NCBI GenBank assembly: GCA_963930655.1
Contig: OZ005615.1
Span: 8,760,001 to 8,824,000, forward strand
DNA: 64,000 nucleotides
Origin: Myrica gale
Taxonomy: Eukaryota; Streptophyta; Magnoliopsida; Fagales; Myricaceae
Direction of reading: 5' to 3'
Shown here: positions 23,757 through 35,900 of the stretch, piece after piece
Numbering within the stretch: position 1 is the first letter of the stretch
Layout of the letters: each line of letters opens with the position of its first letter
The notes under the pieces: model-generated
What the model was told of the DNA's origin: nothing
The model's input: only the letters and a program-made list of their open reading frames with translations
Database searches by the model: none
Made by a program: the position numbers and the translations under genes

Positions 23757-24853
23757 CAGTTAATTAGTCTATTCGAAGAGACATCTTATTAGACTCATTT
23801 CTATATGTTTTCAAGTTTCGTGACAACTTTACTTACATATGTATACATTAATTGTTATTAAGATCATATGAAAATTCCATTTTGAAAAGAAAAATAAGGT
23901 CTTGTACAGTGGATCTCTCTCTGTCTCGTTTGAGAAATGAAGTATGAGATGGTGGTTCGATCTGTCTTGAAGTAGCACTTTTAGATCTCTTGTATTCACC
24001 CTTGCATCGTAGGCCTAGTATCAAGTGTCCTAATGAATAGGGTGCTATTGTGGTTACACCGGAGTAGGTCTCTTTCTACTCTGCTATAAAAGAAAATGTA
24101 GGTGAAACCGTCAAATAATCTCTCTTCATCTCCACGGCTGCAAATTGAGATGCTTGCCCCACTCTCCCAAGGTACAGGGCAATTTGGATAGCTAATCGTG
24201 GGGGCAGAAGTCAAATTTCTCTCCATAACGTAACAGGGTAGCTAGTCGTGGATATCTTATTTATACAAACTATTTTCCTTACTTTCATATACATGTTTGA
24301 AGACTCCATAAGTATGGTCAACTGAATTTCTCTTTCTGTAAATCAACTGCTTCTAAAAAACAACCGTAATTTTGTTTCAAAAACCGCCTAATCTTAAACT
24401 TAACTTTCTTTCTCTGTCGGAGGCTTCTCTCACTCTATCGAAAACTTTCCTCTTTAAAAAAAAATCAATCCAAAAAACACATTATGTTATGTACTTTATT
24501 TCTTTAAAAAATAATTCAGTTTTTGAAAAATAAATTAATTTTTTAAAAAAAATTATTATTATTTTACGAAAAATATATTATTGGGTTGTTGCATATATAT
24601 TTTTAATTTATCTCAAAATAATATTAAGAATAAAGTTTACTAATCATATGTAATTACATAATGATGTATCAAATATAATCAGATGTTATTTATATATGGT
24701 AGCATGCAGTGACAATGGTGGGCTGTAGGGTGCCAGTTGATCTAACAAATAGAAAAACATTACGTTTTAAGAATTATTCTTTATTAATTGTATAGTATAA
24801 TTAATTTGCATAAATGCTGTGCATTCAAATTGATGGAAGTAGATATTATTTTT
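23757..24853. other. Intergenic, downstream of the START gene
   Basis: 3' UTR followed by AT-rich DNA without a recognised gene. Confidence 0.4.
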
Positions 24854-25249
24854 GGGAAAATATACTTTCCACCCACAAACTACTGGGGTAGTGACACATT
24901 GCACTTCAAACTAACATCTTTAAGACATTGCACTCTCCAACTACCAATATTAGACACTTTGCACCATAAACTACCCACTTTTACACAATAAACCCTCAAA
25001 CTACTAATATTAAACATTTTGCACTCTTTATTTGATAATAATACCCTTGAGAAATTAATGAATTGACAACAATATCTTCAATATATACAAAATGAGTTAA
25101 TGACATTATCGTCATTTTAGTTTAAAAATTTGACAAATTGTGTAAAGTGTCAAAAATTGGTAGTTAAATGGTGAAATGTATAAAAAATGGTAATTTAAGG
25201 TGTAAAGTGCAAAATCTACTATAGTTTGTTGGTGAAAAATAATTTTCCC
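24854..25249. mobile_element. MITE with GGGAAAAT termini (possible Mutator-like)
   Basis: Starts GGGAAAATATACTTTCCACC and ends with the near complement (GGTGAAAAATAATTTTCCC). Internal phrases such as TTTGCACTCT and GTGTAAAGTG also face each other across the element. The flanks ATTATTTTT and ATTATTCTT agree in 8 of 9 bases, which fits a 9-bp target duplication. About 400 bp, non-coding. Confidence 0.7.
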
Positions 25250-25261
25250 ATTATTCTTTAA

Positions 25262-25600
25262 AGAGTAACTTGTAGTGGCTTAGGAGCGTTTGTGTGCAAG
25301 TTCTGACAAAAGAAGGCCGGAGAAAGTTTCAGGCATACATCAACATATCGTTATCATTGACAACTTTCACCGGCACCGATTTTCCTGTCGAAGCCTTTTG
25401 TGGATTATTCTACAACAGCAACTGGAAATGCAGGCGCTCGTGTCTCTTGCACTGTCGGATCAACTGGATACTCAAGCTAAGTAGATGCCATGGAAAAGCA
25501 CCAGTACTGTGTTGAAAGGTCTAAAACCCTCGGCTGGTGGATGATAGGGTTGACAGTGGCCCAGACCCTACTCCTAAAAATAAATGATTGAAAAGGACTT
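25262..25600 (+). pseudogene. Possible gene fragment, unrecognised
   Basis: GC-richer than its surroundings. One frame reads ...EMQALVSLALSDQLDTQAK, stop, then DAMEKHQYCVERSKTLGWW and a hydrophobic stretch (MIGLTVAQTLLLK). The run through the stop has normal amino-acid composition and a plausible membrane segment. I do not recognise the family. It could be a decayed gene or chance. Confidence 0.3.
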
Positions 25601-25666
25601 CGTTACCTAATACCTATATGGGGACCCGGGTTGAGTATAATTGGATTATACGCATCTGTATCTCAT

Positions 25667-25797
25667 TCTTTTTTTCTTTTTTTTTCTAGACAATGGAGGC
25701 CAAGCCTGCCGGGAGGGAGGGGGTGAGTGTATTTGAACCCCAGTTCAGGACCCTCCATATAGGAGGACATGTCATTTGAGCCATAGCTCATTGTATC
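25667..25797 (-). mobile_element. tRNA-derived SINE (copy 1 of a neighbouring pair)
   Basis: On the minus strand, an A-box-like TGGCTCAAATGAC (25771-25783) is followed by a B-box-like GGGGTTCAAATAC (25729-25741), and then an A-rich tail, seen as the T tract around 25669-25686. Order and spacing fit a Pol III-transcribed SINE. Confidence 0.5.
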
Positions 25798-25847
25798 TCA
25801 TTTAACTTGTCAAGTTGCAGCAGATCATCTTATTTGTCTCGGTTGCT

Positions 25848-25957
25848 CTTTTTTTTTCTAGGTAACTTGGAGAAAGGGGACTGAGAAATTTGACCTCAGA
25901 TCACACCTTTCTTTTTGGTAGGAGGCGCCAACTGAGCTACAAGCTCACCGGCCTCGA
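25848..25957 (-). mobile_element. tRNA-derived SINE (copy 2)
   Basis: On the minus strand the head contains TAGCTCAGTTGG (25928-25939), an excellent A box. It is followed by the B-box-like AGGTCAAATTTC (about 25885-25896) and an A-rich tail (T tract 25848-25858). The head region, CCGGTGAGCTTGTAGCTCAG, resembles a tRNA 5' half. Confidence 0.6.
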
Positions 25958-26029
25958 TTCCCTTCTTGTTATCACATCTTTCACTCCACAACCGTCAATT
26001 GTCTGGTAGGAAAATTACAATTTAATTTT

Positions 26030-26275
26030 TCTTTTCCTAATTAAGATTGCAAGAGTTGGGCCATATTTGTGAACTCCACTTTGGCCCAAAATTTTCTAAA
26101 TTACTTAACACAACTAACTCAAAATTTTTAATAATAATAAAAAAAATCAAATAATCATTTTCACTTCAAATAAATATAAAAAAATTCATTCAAATAATTT
26201 TTCTCTTCACTTTTTTACTAATTTCAACGCCTCAAATTTTTTACCACCCTAATATTTTAAGAATCAAACACCATG
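26030..26275. repeat. AT-rich MITE-like repeat, family C
   Basis: Carries phrases shared with 40180-40465 and 42040-42232: AAATAAATATAAAAAAATTCATTCAAATAAT, TCTCTTCACTTTT and an end in TTTTAAGAATCAAACACCAT. Probably relics of one non-autonomous DNA element. Confidence 0.5.
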
Positions 26276-27014
26276 CTCCTGTTTGCTTTTCTAAATGATC
26301 TCAATTTGAATTCCTGTTTCACCGTTCTTTTACTTTTCCTTGGAGTGTTTTCCCTTCTCTCTTTTTTTTTTCGTGACAATTTGAGGGTGGCGGTTAGGGA
26401 TTCGATCCCGGGATCAGGACCATTTGTTAAGGGTAAATTGAAGTTGAAAACAAAAAACAAAACATACGGTCACACATTTTGACGACTGGTAGAGAGGACG
26501 CACTTTGTCATACGTCACCGCTATTATTCTACGAGCAAATAGACGGAAAATAAATTCCGTCTCAAGGGCTGTTGGTTTAACAAAAAAAAGATTCTCAGTA
26601 TTTTTTAAATTCTCCTGATATAAAAATTCTACAACTAAATATTATTTTTAATCTCACGTTAAAATAACGTATACCAATAAAGTTAACCTCACTTAAAAAT
26701 TCTCAAAACACAAAAAAAATCGTCACAACACTAACCGAAATTGTTATTGGATGGAAATGTGCCACGTGGCAGATCCTTAACCTCATACCTCAGAATCTCA
26801 GGAAAAGGTCGAGAGCTTCATGGAACTGTGCTAGCCGGACGCATGTCAGACCCTGTGTGACAGGAACTGTGTCTCAGTCTCTCTCAGATCCGGGCCATTT
26901 TCTTTCAAACTCTTTCTCCTTTTCTTCTCTTGTGCATGTTTCTTCTTTTGGCTTGTCTACGCTTGTTGGTGTCCTGTGTATAGGTAAAGAAGTGGACCAA
27001 GGATAGGAATTCCA
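26276..27014 (+). other. Upstream region of the zinc-knuckle/Plus-3 gene
   Basis: Includes a tRNA-like B-box phrase near 26400 (GATTCGATCCC). Further on is a T-rich stretch (26895-26960) that reads as 5' UTR and the end of an intron, with an acceptor-like TATAG at about 26983. Confidence 0.35.
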
Positions 27015-27034
27015 ATGGACTTAAGGGACAAGAG
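27015..27034 (+). other. Candidate 5' exon end of the zinc-knuckle/Plus-3 gene
   Basis: A short ATG-containing stretch ends at AAGAG|GTATGTGG, a good donor. Read from this ATG the phase does not fit the strong acceptor at 28905-28906, so I take it as 5' UTR with a small upstream frame. Splicing to the weaker acceptor at about 28864 would keep an open frame and give a longer N terminus. Confidence 0.35.
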
Positions 27035-28926
27035 GTATGTGGCTCTCCACAAATCATACTCAATGGGTCTACTTTAGTTTTGTTACTTTTGCTATAAATT
27101 CATAGCTTTGATCTTGAGTAGCTTCTGAAACACACATCTCTTCAAATAATAATGCTGTTCTTCTTTGATTTTCAATGATTTCTAAGATATTGGCTTTACT
27201 TCTGTACAAGAAGCTAGAGAACTAACTGACATGTTCAGTATGTGTACTTAGAAGGATTAAGGATTAAAAAGAAAGAATCCTACTTGATTGAGCAAATTCG
27301 GTAGAGATATTGGCTGTGTAGAGTGGGCCATGCTAGAGTGGAATCGTCTCAGTGAGGTTCTCTGGCAGGGAAATCCACATATGATCACTTTATTTGGGGT
27401 TACAATTGTGTTGCTTCATTTCTTATTTCCATAGTTAATTTATCTGCTTAATATATATGCATACACTCACATGCTCACATACGTAGACATCTATGCAGAG
27501 GATCTTTGTACTATAGTCGTAATGTTCAATTTTTATCCAAAACTTTTTTAATGCAGTCCATTAGCAGAAGCAAATTGACCATACCGATCATGTGTCTTCT
27601 AGCTGTCATGGTGTGCTCTCAATGTTTTAAGAAACATTTGGTTACTAGTAAAGGATTTGATTAGGAAACTTTTGATTTAGGATTCTATATGCAATCATCT
27701 TTTTCTTTGACAATTTAATTTTCATGTACAAGACTACTCATTAAAATGTAACCAGTAATTGGGTGACCTCAAGTAGCCCCAAAGTTCCAAATTCAAATAG
27801 CACAATAGTTATATTAACAAATTATTCTTAATTAGTACATATAGTTCCCTTGCCTCGCAAAAGATTATATGTGTGGTGTCCTTGGAAGTCGTGAGATGTC
27901 TTGCAAATGTACTTGGTCTAAATCAAATTCCATGGCCACATCTCCTATTGTTTTGCTCTCGTTTTCGTTCGCTTTGTTTATGCTCTTCTCTCTGCAGAGA
28001 ATGACACATAAAGTTATGTTTTTGTTCCATCTAAAGGCTTCCTCACAATAGCACAGCTGAAACACAATTGCTCGATATTTGTGGTAGAAATATCCTTTCT
28101 TCTGAATGCCTCTTTCATTGACTAGGATGGAAAATGAATGCATAAAGAAAATTTGAATATTGCTTCAAGTACACTCAGCGACACAGTGTCTTCTCATACT
28201 GTAATCGGTATCATGATCATCAATGGGTTGATAAGACTATTGCATTTTGCTTTAGATGGACTTTGGCGATTCATAAGCTACACTCCAAAGTCGCTTTACT
28301 TGGAATGGGGCTTACTATTTTTTAACTGAACAAAAACAACACGTGCTCAAGTGGGCATTGGTCAGAGGAATCTAGAACTTTGAAAATTCTAGGATAACAT
28401 ATTCTCATATTGGGTCACAAAGAGGTTATGTTCGTTTTTCAGTCTGTCAACAAATTTTCTTGATAACAATGTACTTACCGAGTTGGTTCTACTAATTTGC
28501 TATGTAGGTCCAATTGATTTCCTTTTGCTCTTTTCAATCTAATTTCTCTCCTATTTTCTGTTTAATTTCTCTTACTTCTCTGTTAGCAGAAGGGAAAGGA
28601 AGGTACTCTCAAGGGCATCTCCTTTCCATATATTGGCTTAAAGTTTCACCTCATGTGAGTTGTATTCGAGGTGTTATTCCCCTCCTCATGTAGATATACA
28701 AATAAGGATTAAAGAGTAAGTCATCTCCTATACATATTGGACCCAGTGAATTTTCTAGTGGAAGCAATGCTGTTACTGTATATTTTATCTAGCAATTCCA
28801 ATGACTCACTTTCTATTGCAAATCTGGCCTTCAATGTAATAGAAAGAACTGATTCACATCTTTAGTACCATGAAGACAACTAATCTAATCCCTGTTGACA
28901 TTTCAGGATTGTATACTAAGGAGTTT

Positions 28927-31900
28927 ATGTTCCCAAAGATGAAAGTGGATAGTGAGAACATAGAATCAGATTCTGTTTTAGGACTTGCTCTGGGCAATTC
29001 TAATCACAGCATTCAGAGACAGCCGAGCAACGATCTCAATACAGGTGCAGGTGCAAATGCAGGTTCAAGGATAGATATGGCATTTGTGGCCTCCGAACCT
29101 CTGTCGGAATTAGTCTGGTCTCCACATTACGGTTTGAGTCTCAAATGTGCCGATTCCAGCCTTGCTGATAAAAAAGGCTCTCTTTTGTGGGGTGTAGGAC
29201 CAAGTACTGTGGCACTTTCTCCACCTCAAAATATTGCAGTTACGAGGTCTACTACTGACAAACCTAGAGATGAGGAAGTCATTACACCACAAGCAGCATC
29301 TCTTCCAGAAAATAATGTGGTGGGTACAATTGTTTCAACTGGATGTCCTCCAAGTGATGCTGGCGTCATTCTAGGATGTGGACCAAGTCATGAACATGAG
29401 ACAGGTGAGGGAAAAGTTCATCATGTTAAAATGTAGGGAAGGGAAGGTTGGGCTAGGTGCCAAAAGAAGGAATGTGAGATTATGTCTGTCCAGGGATGAA
29501 GCCAGGGAGCCCCCTACCCTTAAACCCAGAGAGAAACATAACAAACAACCCCCACGCCCCCAATGGCCAAAAGAAGAACACCTTTTGCTAGCTTTGTGTC
29601 TGTCTATGTTAATCACTTCTCCGTGTGTGTGTGTTTTTGTGCATATGTGGATCCATTTGGAACTTGTTTACCAGACTCTTCTTTGGCAGGACCCATCGAT
29701 AATATGCAGAGAATGAGCACTGCAGTGGGATTATCTGTTCTACATGTTACTCAAAATGAGGATCAAAGAAAAACTGAAGGTGTTGATCTTAGTGCAACAA
29801 TCAGTTTTCAAATGGCTGAAGGATGAGGCTAGATAAACGAATTGTCCTAATTTGTGTGCATGCTGCTATCTTTTAGTTTTGTTATCTACGAGATAGTTCT
29901 AGGAAGCTCTCACAACTGAAACTGGTCAATGGTTTATAACCTATCTTAGTTTATCATTCTAAAAAAGAAGAAAAAAGAGTCCTACACTGTCTGCAAGAAT
30001 CATTAAAAAAGGTTGACTTCTTCTTTTGCTCCAAATACACAAGCGCTACGATGTGCTTTGCCTTCTGTGTTAAAAATGGATGCCTCTTTAATATTTTATT
30101 TTGTAAAATTAAATTTTGCTTTCCTAATTTTCTCCACATCTGGCATGGTATAGAGAAGTGCTGATGTTTTATTTGTTAACATAGATGAACCTAAATCTTA
30201 TTTGGTGGCATATGAACCATTTCTTGAGGACCGTACTGGCCGAGGCAGAGATCTTGGAAGTGAAAATCACATATCGGGGAGGAGTATTATTTTGGTCTCT
30301 GATGTTCACCCTGTGGATGAGTGTAGAGCTTCCGAAACTTCAGTCCAGAATCTTGAGTCCTCGGGCAGAAGGGCTGTGGAGCAGCTTGAGCAGACAGCTG
30401 AGAATGATATACGGACTCCAATCACTGAAAATGATTGGGGTGCAGTTAGTAAGACTGTAGAATTAGAATTTGCTCGTGAAGCTAAAAACAGCTACCAGCA
30501 GGAGGAAGTGGCACTTCCCAGGAACAAAACTGTTTCAAGTAAACTCTCCCCGACTAATGGCAAAGTCCATGTAAATCAAAGGAAAGGCAAGGAAAAGGCC
30601 TTATCTGATTGGTATTGTAGTGGAAGATCATCAAAAGACTCGGATGACAGCCATGAGAGTGTTGAAAGCTGCAACAGTGCTGGGGTGCTTTCAAAAGGCA
30701 ATAAGTTGTGGAGCTTTGAAGAACAATGGGATGTTGGCAGTAGAAGAGTGAAAAAGAAAATCCAAGAAAGACCCAGTTCGGTATCCTATAGTGGACAAGA
30801 TAGCTCCTTTATGAATTGGATATCAAACATGATGACGGGCTTCTCAAGACCAACTCAAGATGAGGGGTGTTTCCCTGCTCTTTCCATGGCACCTCCCAGT
30901 CTTGGACATCAGAATCAAAATCCTCCTGATCAGAATCTTCTCACATTCACCAAGAATAAAGATGCAGGCTTCAAAAATATTGGTTTCCGTTCAATTTTCC
31001 AGTCCCTATATTGTCCAAAAATGGAAAGAGAAAGAACATCACTGAATGCCAATTGTCAAAAAGGAGACGGATCTAAGGAACTTGAGCTGGAGAACACGAC
31101 GAGTAACATTAATGATACTCCAGTATCCATTGGGGGGGATAGTGATTATATAGACAGACAATTTCTGCTGCCAAATGAGAAGTTCACTGTATCAACACAT
31201 GGAAATGGAGCCGGTTTGGCAACCCAGCCTAAGTTCTTTCCTGTGAAATTCACTATTGGTCAAGAAAATAGCAAGATTAGCTCTGGGGAGAATAAACATT
31301 CAAGTGAAATGGATTTGGGTGAGATGAAAAATAGAGTAATCTCCAATTGCTCTCTGGGTAAACGGAAGGCTAGGAGTGCTGAGGACATTGATGCTGAGCG
31401 ACCATCTGAAGCGAAGACTACCAGTGATTTTAACTACAGAAATGATCCTTTAGAAAGCTTCTGGATAACTCGGTTTTGTACAAAAACTTCTGGCCCCATA
31501 TTAAACCTGGATGATAATAACCAGTGTATTGGTGTAGGTCTTGAGTGCTCTAGTGATTGCGCAAGGCTTCTTGCTTGGAATCATGATGTTTTTTCCAACA
31601 ACCACAAAAGTGACGCAGTGAGGGAACACTCAGCAGGAGACCCAATGCTTAGTTTAGATCAAGAATTACAAAAGTCTCCTACCAATACTGACACTGTCAT
31701 TGGTTCTAAAAGGAGCAGATGCGACAGTGATCGGAAGCCTTCATGTAAACTGAACCCCATTTTGCCTTCACCAAAACCTAAAAGCTCAGAGGCCATGGTT
31801 TCCATCTTTGCAAGAAGATTGGATGCTCTCAAACATATCATACCATCAGATGTAACAGATAATGCTACTCATGCAGATACAACCTGTTTCTTTTGTGGCA

Positions 31901-34786
31901 TAAAAGGCCACCATTTACAAGAGTGTTCTGAGATAACAGAAAGTGAGATCGAAGATCTTATAAGGAATGTCAATTCATACACTGGGGCAGAAGAATTCCC
32001 TTGTTTGTGCATTAGATGTTTCCAGTTCAATCATTGGGCTGTTGCATGTCCCAGTGCATCCTCAAGAAGGCAGCTTCTTCTAACAAAAGTTGGTGATTCT
32101 TTGGCTGGTCCTAGCGAAATGCAGCATAAAGCAGGAGCTGAAAAAAAATTGAAGCTGCTAACTGGTTGGGAGAGAGAATTTCAAACTGCTTGTGATAGGA
32201 GTGATCTTAAAGTAGCAGATCATACAAACTGGAGACCGAATGAAAAGAGCTCCCCTGAAAAAAAAGGATCATATGCTAATGCATTGAAGGAATACATTGC
32301 TGCAAGTTCTTCCAAAAACTATTCAGAAGAAGGAAAGATCATTCCTGTCAGTAGACAAGTTTCATATGTACCAAAAGGAATATTTGACTCCATAAGAAGC
32401 CTTCGTTTGTCGCGATCAGATATCCTAAAGTAAGTAGAGCATACTACCTGAAATGTTTTCAATAAACTCATGGTTGTTTGACTGCAACTTCCCTTTTATA
32501 TCGAAATTAAAGTGTGCAAATACACGATATACCTCTGACATTCTGCGCATGCGTTTTGAGGATTCCCAGATTAACTATTTGCACAAGTGTCCCTTTATTA
32601 TCTGTCATTGATACAGTAGTCCAACTATCATTTTGTGTTTGAGGCGTAGGAGACTTTATTTGTAAATTCAAGTTAAACGGATATGATGATGTATTTTCCA
32701 CTACTAAATGCATCTTTGCCTCTTTTGAGTCCTTAGTCTTTATCTGCATCATTGGTGTGAAGACACCTGTACTCGTTTTTCATTGTTTGTGTAGGCAAAA
32801 GTTTCCTGTTTAGGTGGATTTTTTTTTTCATTTTCCTCTCTATGGGATATAACACACTAATTCAAAGATGGGACTTGCATGGAAACGTAGCCGTCTGGAA
32901 AAAAAGAAGAAGAAAAAGGATATGTCTACATTACAAAAGGGACAGGTGAAAGTAGAAACCACATTTTTAGTTGCAGTTGGAAGTCCTACATTATTATTTC
33001 GAGGAAATGAACTGTTTTCAAAAAATTACTTTCTTTTCCTTTCAGTGTTTGATGATCAACCAAAACCTGATTTTTTTTCTCCATATGTGGTGTGCCATAC
33101 AATCTTCTAGCAGGCTTATGGTTTAGAAAACAATTCTTCCAAGGGATGATATTGAAACTTAGTTCTTCCTATGGTTAACCACCACCCTAATTGATATTCT
33201 CCACTTGCTAAGAGAATATTCCCTCTATTCCATGGGCACCAGATGGATGAACTCCCATATGGCACTATCACATCTGGATGGTTTTTTTTTGCGACTGCGG
33301 CTCGGGAAGTGGGAAGAAGGACTAGGAGGAACAGGATACCACGTGGCCTGCATAAATGGTACAAGTTGATTACATTTATGATTGTCAGCTCCTTTTATAA
33401 CTAGTCAGTTTGATGGCAGTAGATGTTTATATGTACTATGAAGTTAGTGTATCATCGTGATAGGCCTAACTAATTATGATTACTCATTTTGCCTCTGATT
33501 CCATTCTTTTTACCCTTCTGAATGGACAGGGAAGCAAAGAGAGAATTCACCACGCAATGCCACAAATTGTCTCTCTGTGAATGTAGAGGGAATCAAATGC
33601 TTAGTTGAGAGCCAATACATCTCCAACCATGATTTCGTTGAGGTAATAGCTTGACTTGAATGGTAATCAAATGGTAATTATTTTTGTTTGGTGTATTTAT
33701 CCTGTTGTTTCATCATCACAGTATTCCTGTGCTTCTAAGCTATTAGATGCCATTTAAACTTAGTTCAATTATTTCTGCGGATGTTGTGAGCTTCACGTAT
33801 TTGACCACATAATGTAATATTTATTTAGCTATAAGTCCTAGTATGGCTGAGTCAAATATGGCTTGATTCTAATCTTTTGAATCCCATTTGTCCGATTCAT
33901 TGGGGACACAAAAACTACCATTTCATATAAATTCTTTTTGGGATAAATATATTTTGCATCTTCCGTTTAAATTTTCCGTCAATTTAGATGAAAATTTATT
34001 TTTTGGTCTCTAAAATTACGATTTTACCTTCTTAAAATGGTCACGTGCAAAATAATAATAATTATAGAGACAAATTTGTCATTTCGCACGCTAAAAATAT
34101 TTTCAGTCCAAATTAACCGAAAATTTTAAGAGATGGTGCAAAGTGTCAAGACCCCATAATTGGAGGGTGCAAAGTGTATTTAATCTGTTCTTTTTCCTTA
34201 TCTTCATGTCAAGTGGATGGGAAACTGGAGAATAAGTTGACAAGAATGACATGAAACAGTAATTTTTGAGCTGTCAGTCGAATATGGTAGAGCCACACAC
34301 TCACACACATGCATCCACCCATAAGTATGCAATCTTCAAAAAATAAACTTATCAGGGGATAGAAAATGATGATCACTTCAACCAATCTGAGCCGGGAAAT
34401 TCCCTATTATAAATGTATAGAAGTCAGTATTCGTGTGTAGTATAACATACACTGCTAATTGTTATAGAATTTCATCGCTGTTAGATTTTATATCAGTAAT
34501 ATCTGGGTTGGAAGTTTCATATCGGTATTAGAAGGCAACTGTGTCAATTATCATACACAAGTCGAGGGATGGTGATTGGCAAGGTGCCAGCCCATAATAG
34601 GGATTGACAAATACCCTGAATCTTGCTTTTTTATCCATACTATATTTGAATTGGTGAGATTCCCCACACATTTTGCAGGACGAGCTTATGGCATGGTGGA
34701 GTATAACCTCAAGGGACAGTGGCAAGATCCCAGCCGAAGAAGATTTAAGATTGAAAGTCAAAGAGAAGAGAATGTTAGGCTTTTAG
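28927..34786 (+). CDS. Zinc-knuckle (CCHC x2) protein with C-terminal Plus-3-like domain
   Basis: Coding exons: 28927-29404, 29690-29779, 30185-32429, 33243-33358, 33530-33642, 34679-34786; in phase, 1049 aa. The start is the first ATG after the strong acceptor TTTCAG at 28906; a second ATG follows four codons later and may be used. The N-terminal part has LGLALGNSN and GAGANAGSRIDMAFVA, then SELVWSPHYGLSLKCADSS. The long middle exon is serine-rich and probably disordered. Two zinc knuckles follow: CFFCGIKGHHLQEC (about residue 757) and CIRCFQFNHWAVAC (about 798), both CX2CX4HX4C. The last about 125 residues (SIRSLRLSRSDILK, GKWEEGLGGTGYHVACING, DELMAWWS) match plant proteins annotated as Plus-3 domain/zinc knuckle. 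Plus-3 domains are known from Rtf1 of the Paf1 complex, so a nuclear, nucleic-acid-binding role is inferred, not shown. Confidence 0.85.
33945..34180. repeat. MITE-like inverted repeat in the last intron of the zinc-knuckle gene
   Basis: Left phrase GGATAAATATATTTTGCATC faces GGTGCAAAGTGTATTTAATC at the right. The phrasing (tttgcactttccacc type) is like the element at 24854-25249, so they may be distant relatives. Confidence 0.5.
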
Positions 34787-35689
34787 GCGTGTAGTGATTG
34801 ATCTCCAGGAATCATCTTTATAAGCCTCAGGCAATTAACAAGCCTTGATATACTTTGTATAGATTCTTAAAATTGCTTTCATGCTTGCAGATGTAAATCA
34901 TAGCCAAAAAAAATTTTGATTCCTAAGATTGTCCTACATTAGTATATTTTCCAATTGTAGTGCTTGGAATGATTATGCTGATATGGGACGGCAACCAATG
35001 GTGCAGAAATGCTTAGGATGATGACAACATTCCCCTTCGCGCACAAGGCGGTCCAGTGGCGCTTAGAAATAAGATAACATAAAATAGATGCGGTCCAGGG
35101 TTGTCTTTTGATGCCACCTTTTCTGGATAAACATGGGATGGCTTCCAGCTATATGATAAATGCCAATGTAACATACAATATATAGACTAAAGGGGAAGAA
35201 AAAGATATATAAAGAGAGACTAAAGAGAATGGGAAAGCAAGTCACGTTCACTTCTATTGAGTAAAAAACTGTCCAAATCTTTTTTTCTCCTGGACTCCGT
35301 GTCTGACATGATTGTTAATGTTGCTTTAACGAGTACTTTTAGGTGGTAACTTTGACTAACAGAGTAGTGCGAAATTGATTGGCCGCACTGAAAGAGTATA
35401 TACCGGGTCCGTCACTTGGCATATTTCCTTTATTCTTGGGGGGGGGGGGGGGGGGGGAATCTCCCAATGTACACTGTTCTGAGACTTAATGAATCAAGTC
35501 TTATATGACGCCAAAGTTTCCAAGTCATCTACAGAAAAAAAAAAGAGAATTTATAGGTCCAATTAGGAAGAAAAATGTGGAGTGATACTTTTAAAGTTGT
35601 TCTCTAGAAACAGTCAAAACAGTTGTGTTGGGAAGATAAATATTAGGGAGTCTTCTAGTGGACTCGTAAGATAATAAGTAAGAACACCT
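34787..35689. other. Intergenic
   Basis: 3' UTR of the zinc-knuckle gene, then AT-rich DNA. Includes a run of 20 G at 35438-35457. No gene seen. Confidence 0.4.
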
Positions 35690-35900
35690 CTTAACTTAAA
35701 AGTTTAAGCCTATAGATTTGGACTCTATGCTGTCTACACACAACTTACTTCTCCTTTCGATCCCCTTCTAATGGAATTCTCCTCCCAATAAGTCATACAC
35801 CACTCAATCTAAAAGCTTAAGTTTATGTGTTTGAGCCCAATAATACTATATTAATCACCCACACTTGTGATTTTTTCTAATGTAAGACTCAACACCAGAG
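35690..35900. repeat. Decayed LTR/TRIM-like repeat
   Basis: Two related stretches, TTAACTTAAAAGTTTAAGCC and CAATCTAAAAGCTTAAGTTTA, each followed by a 'gggcccaataatac'-like phrase. Such phrases are common in short plant LTR relics. No ends could be defined. Confidence 0.35.

Noticed and set aside
27865..28143. 92-codon minus-strand frame in the first intron of the zinc-knuckle gene
   Set aside because: Looks moderately protein-like but matches nothing known and overlaps a plus-strand frame; no splice support.
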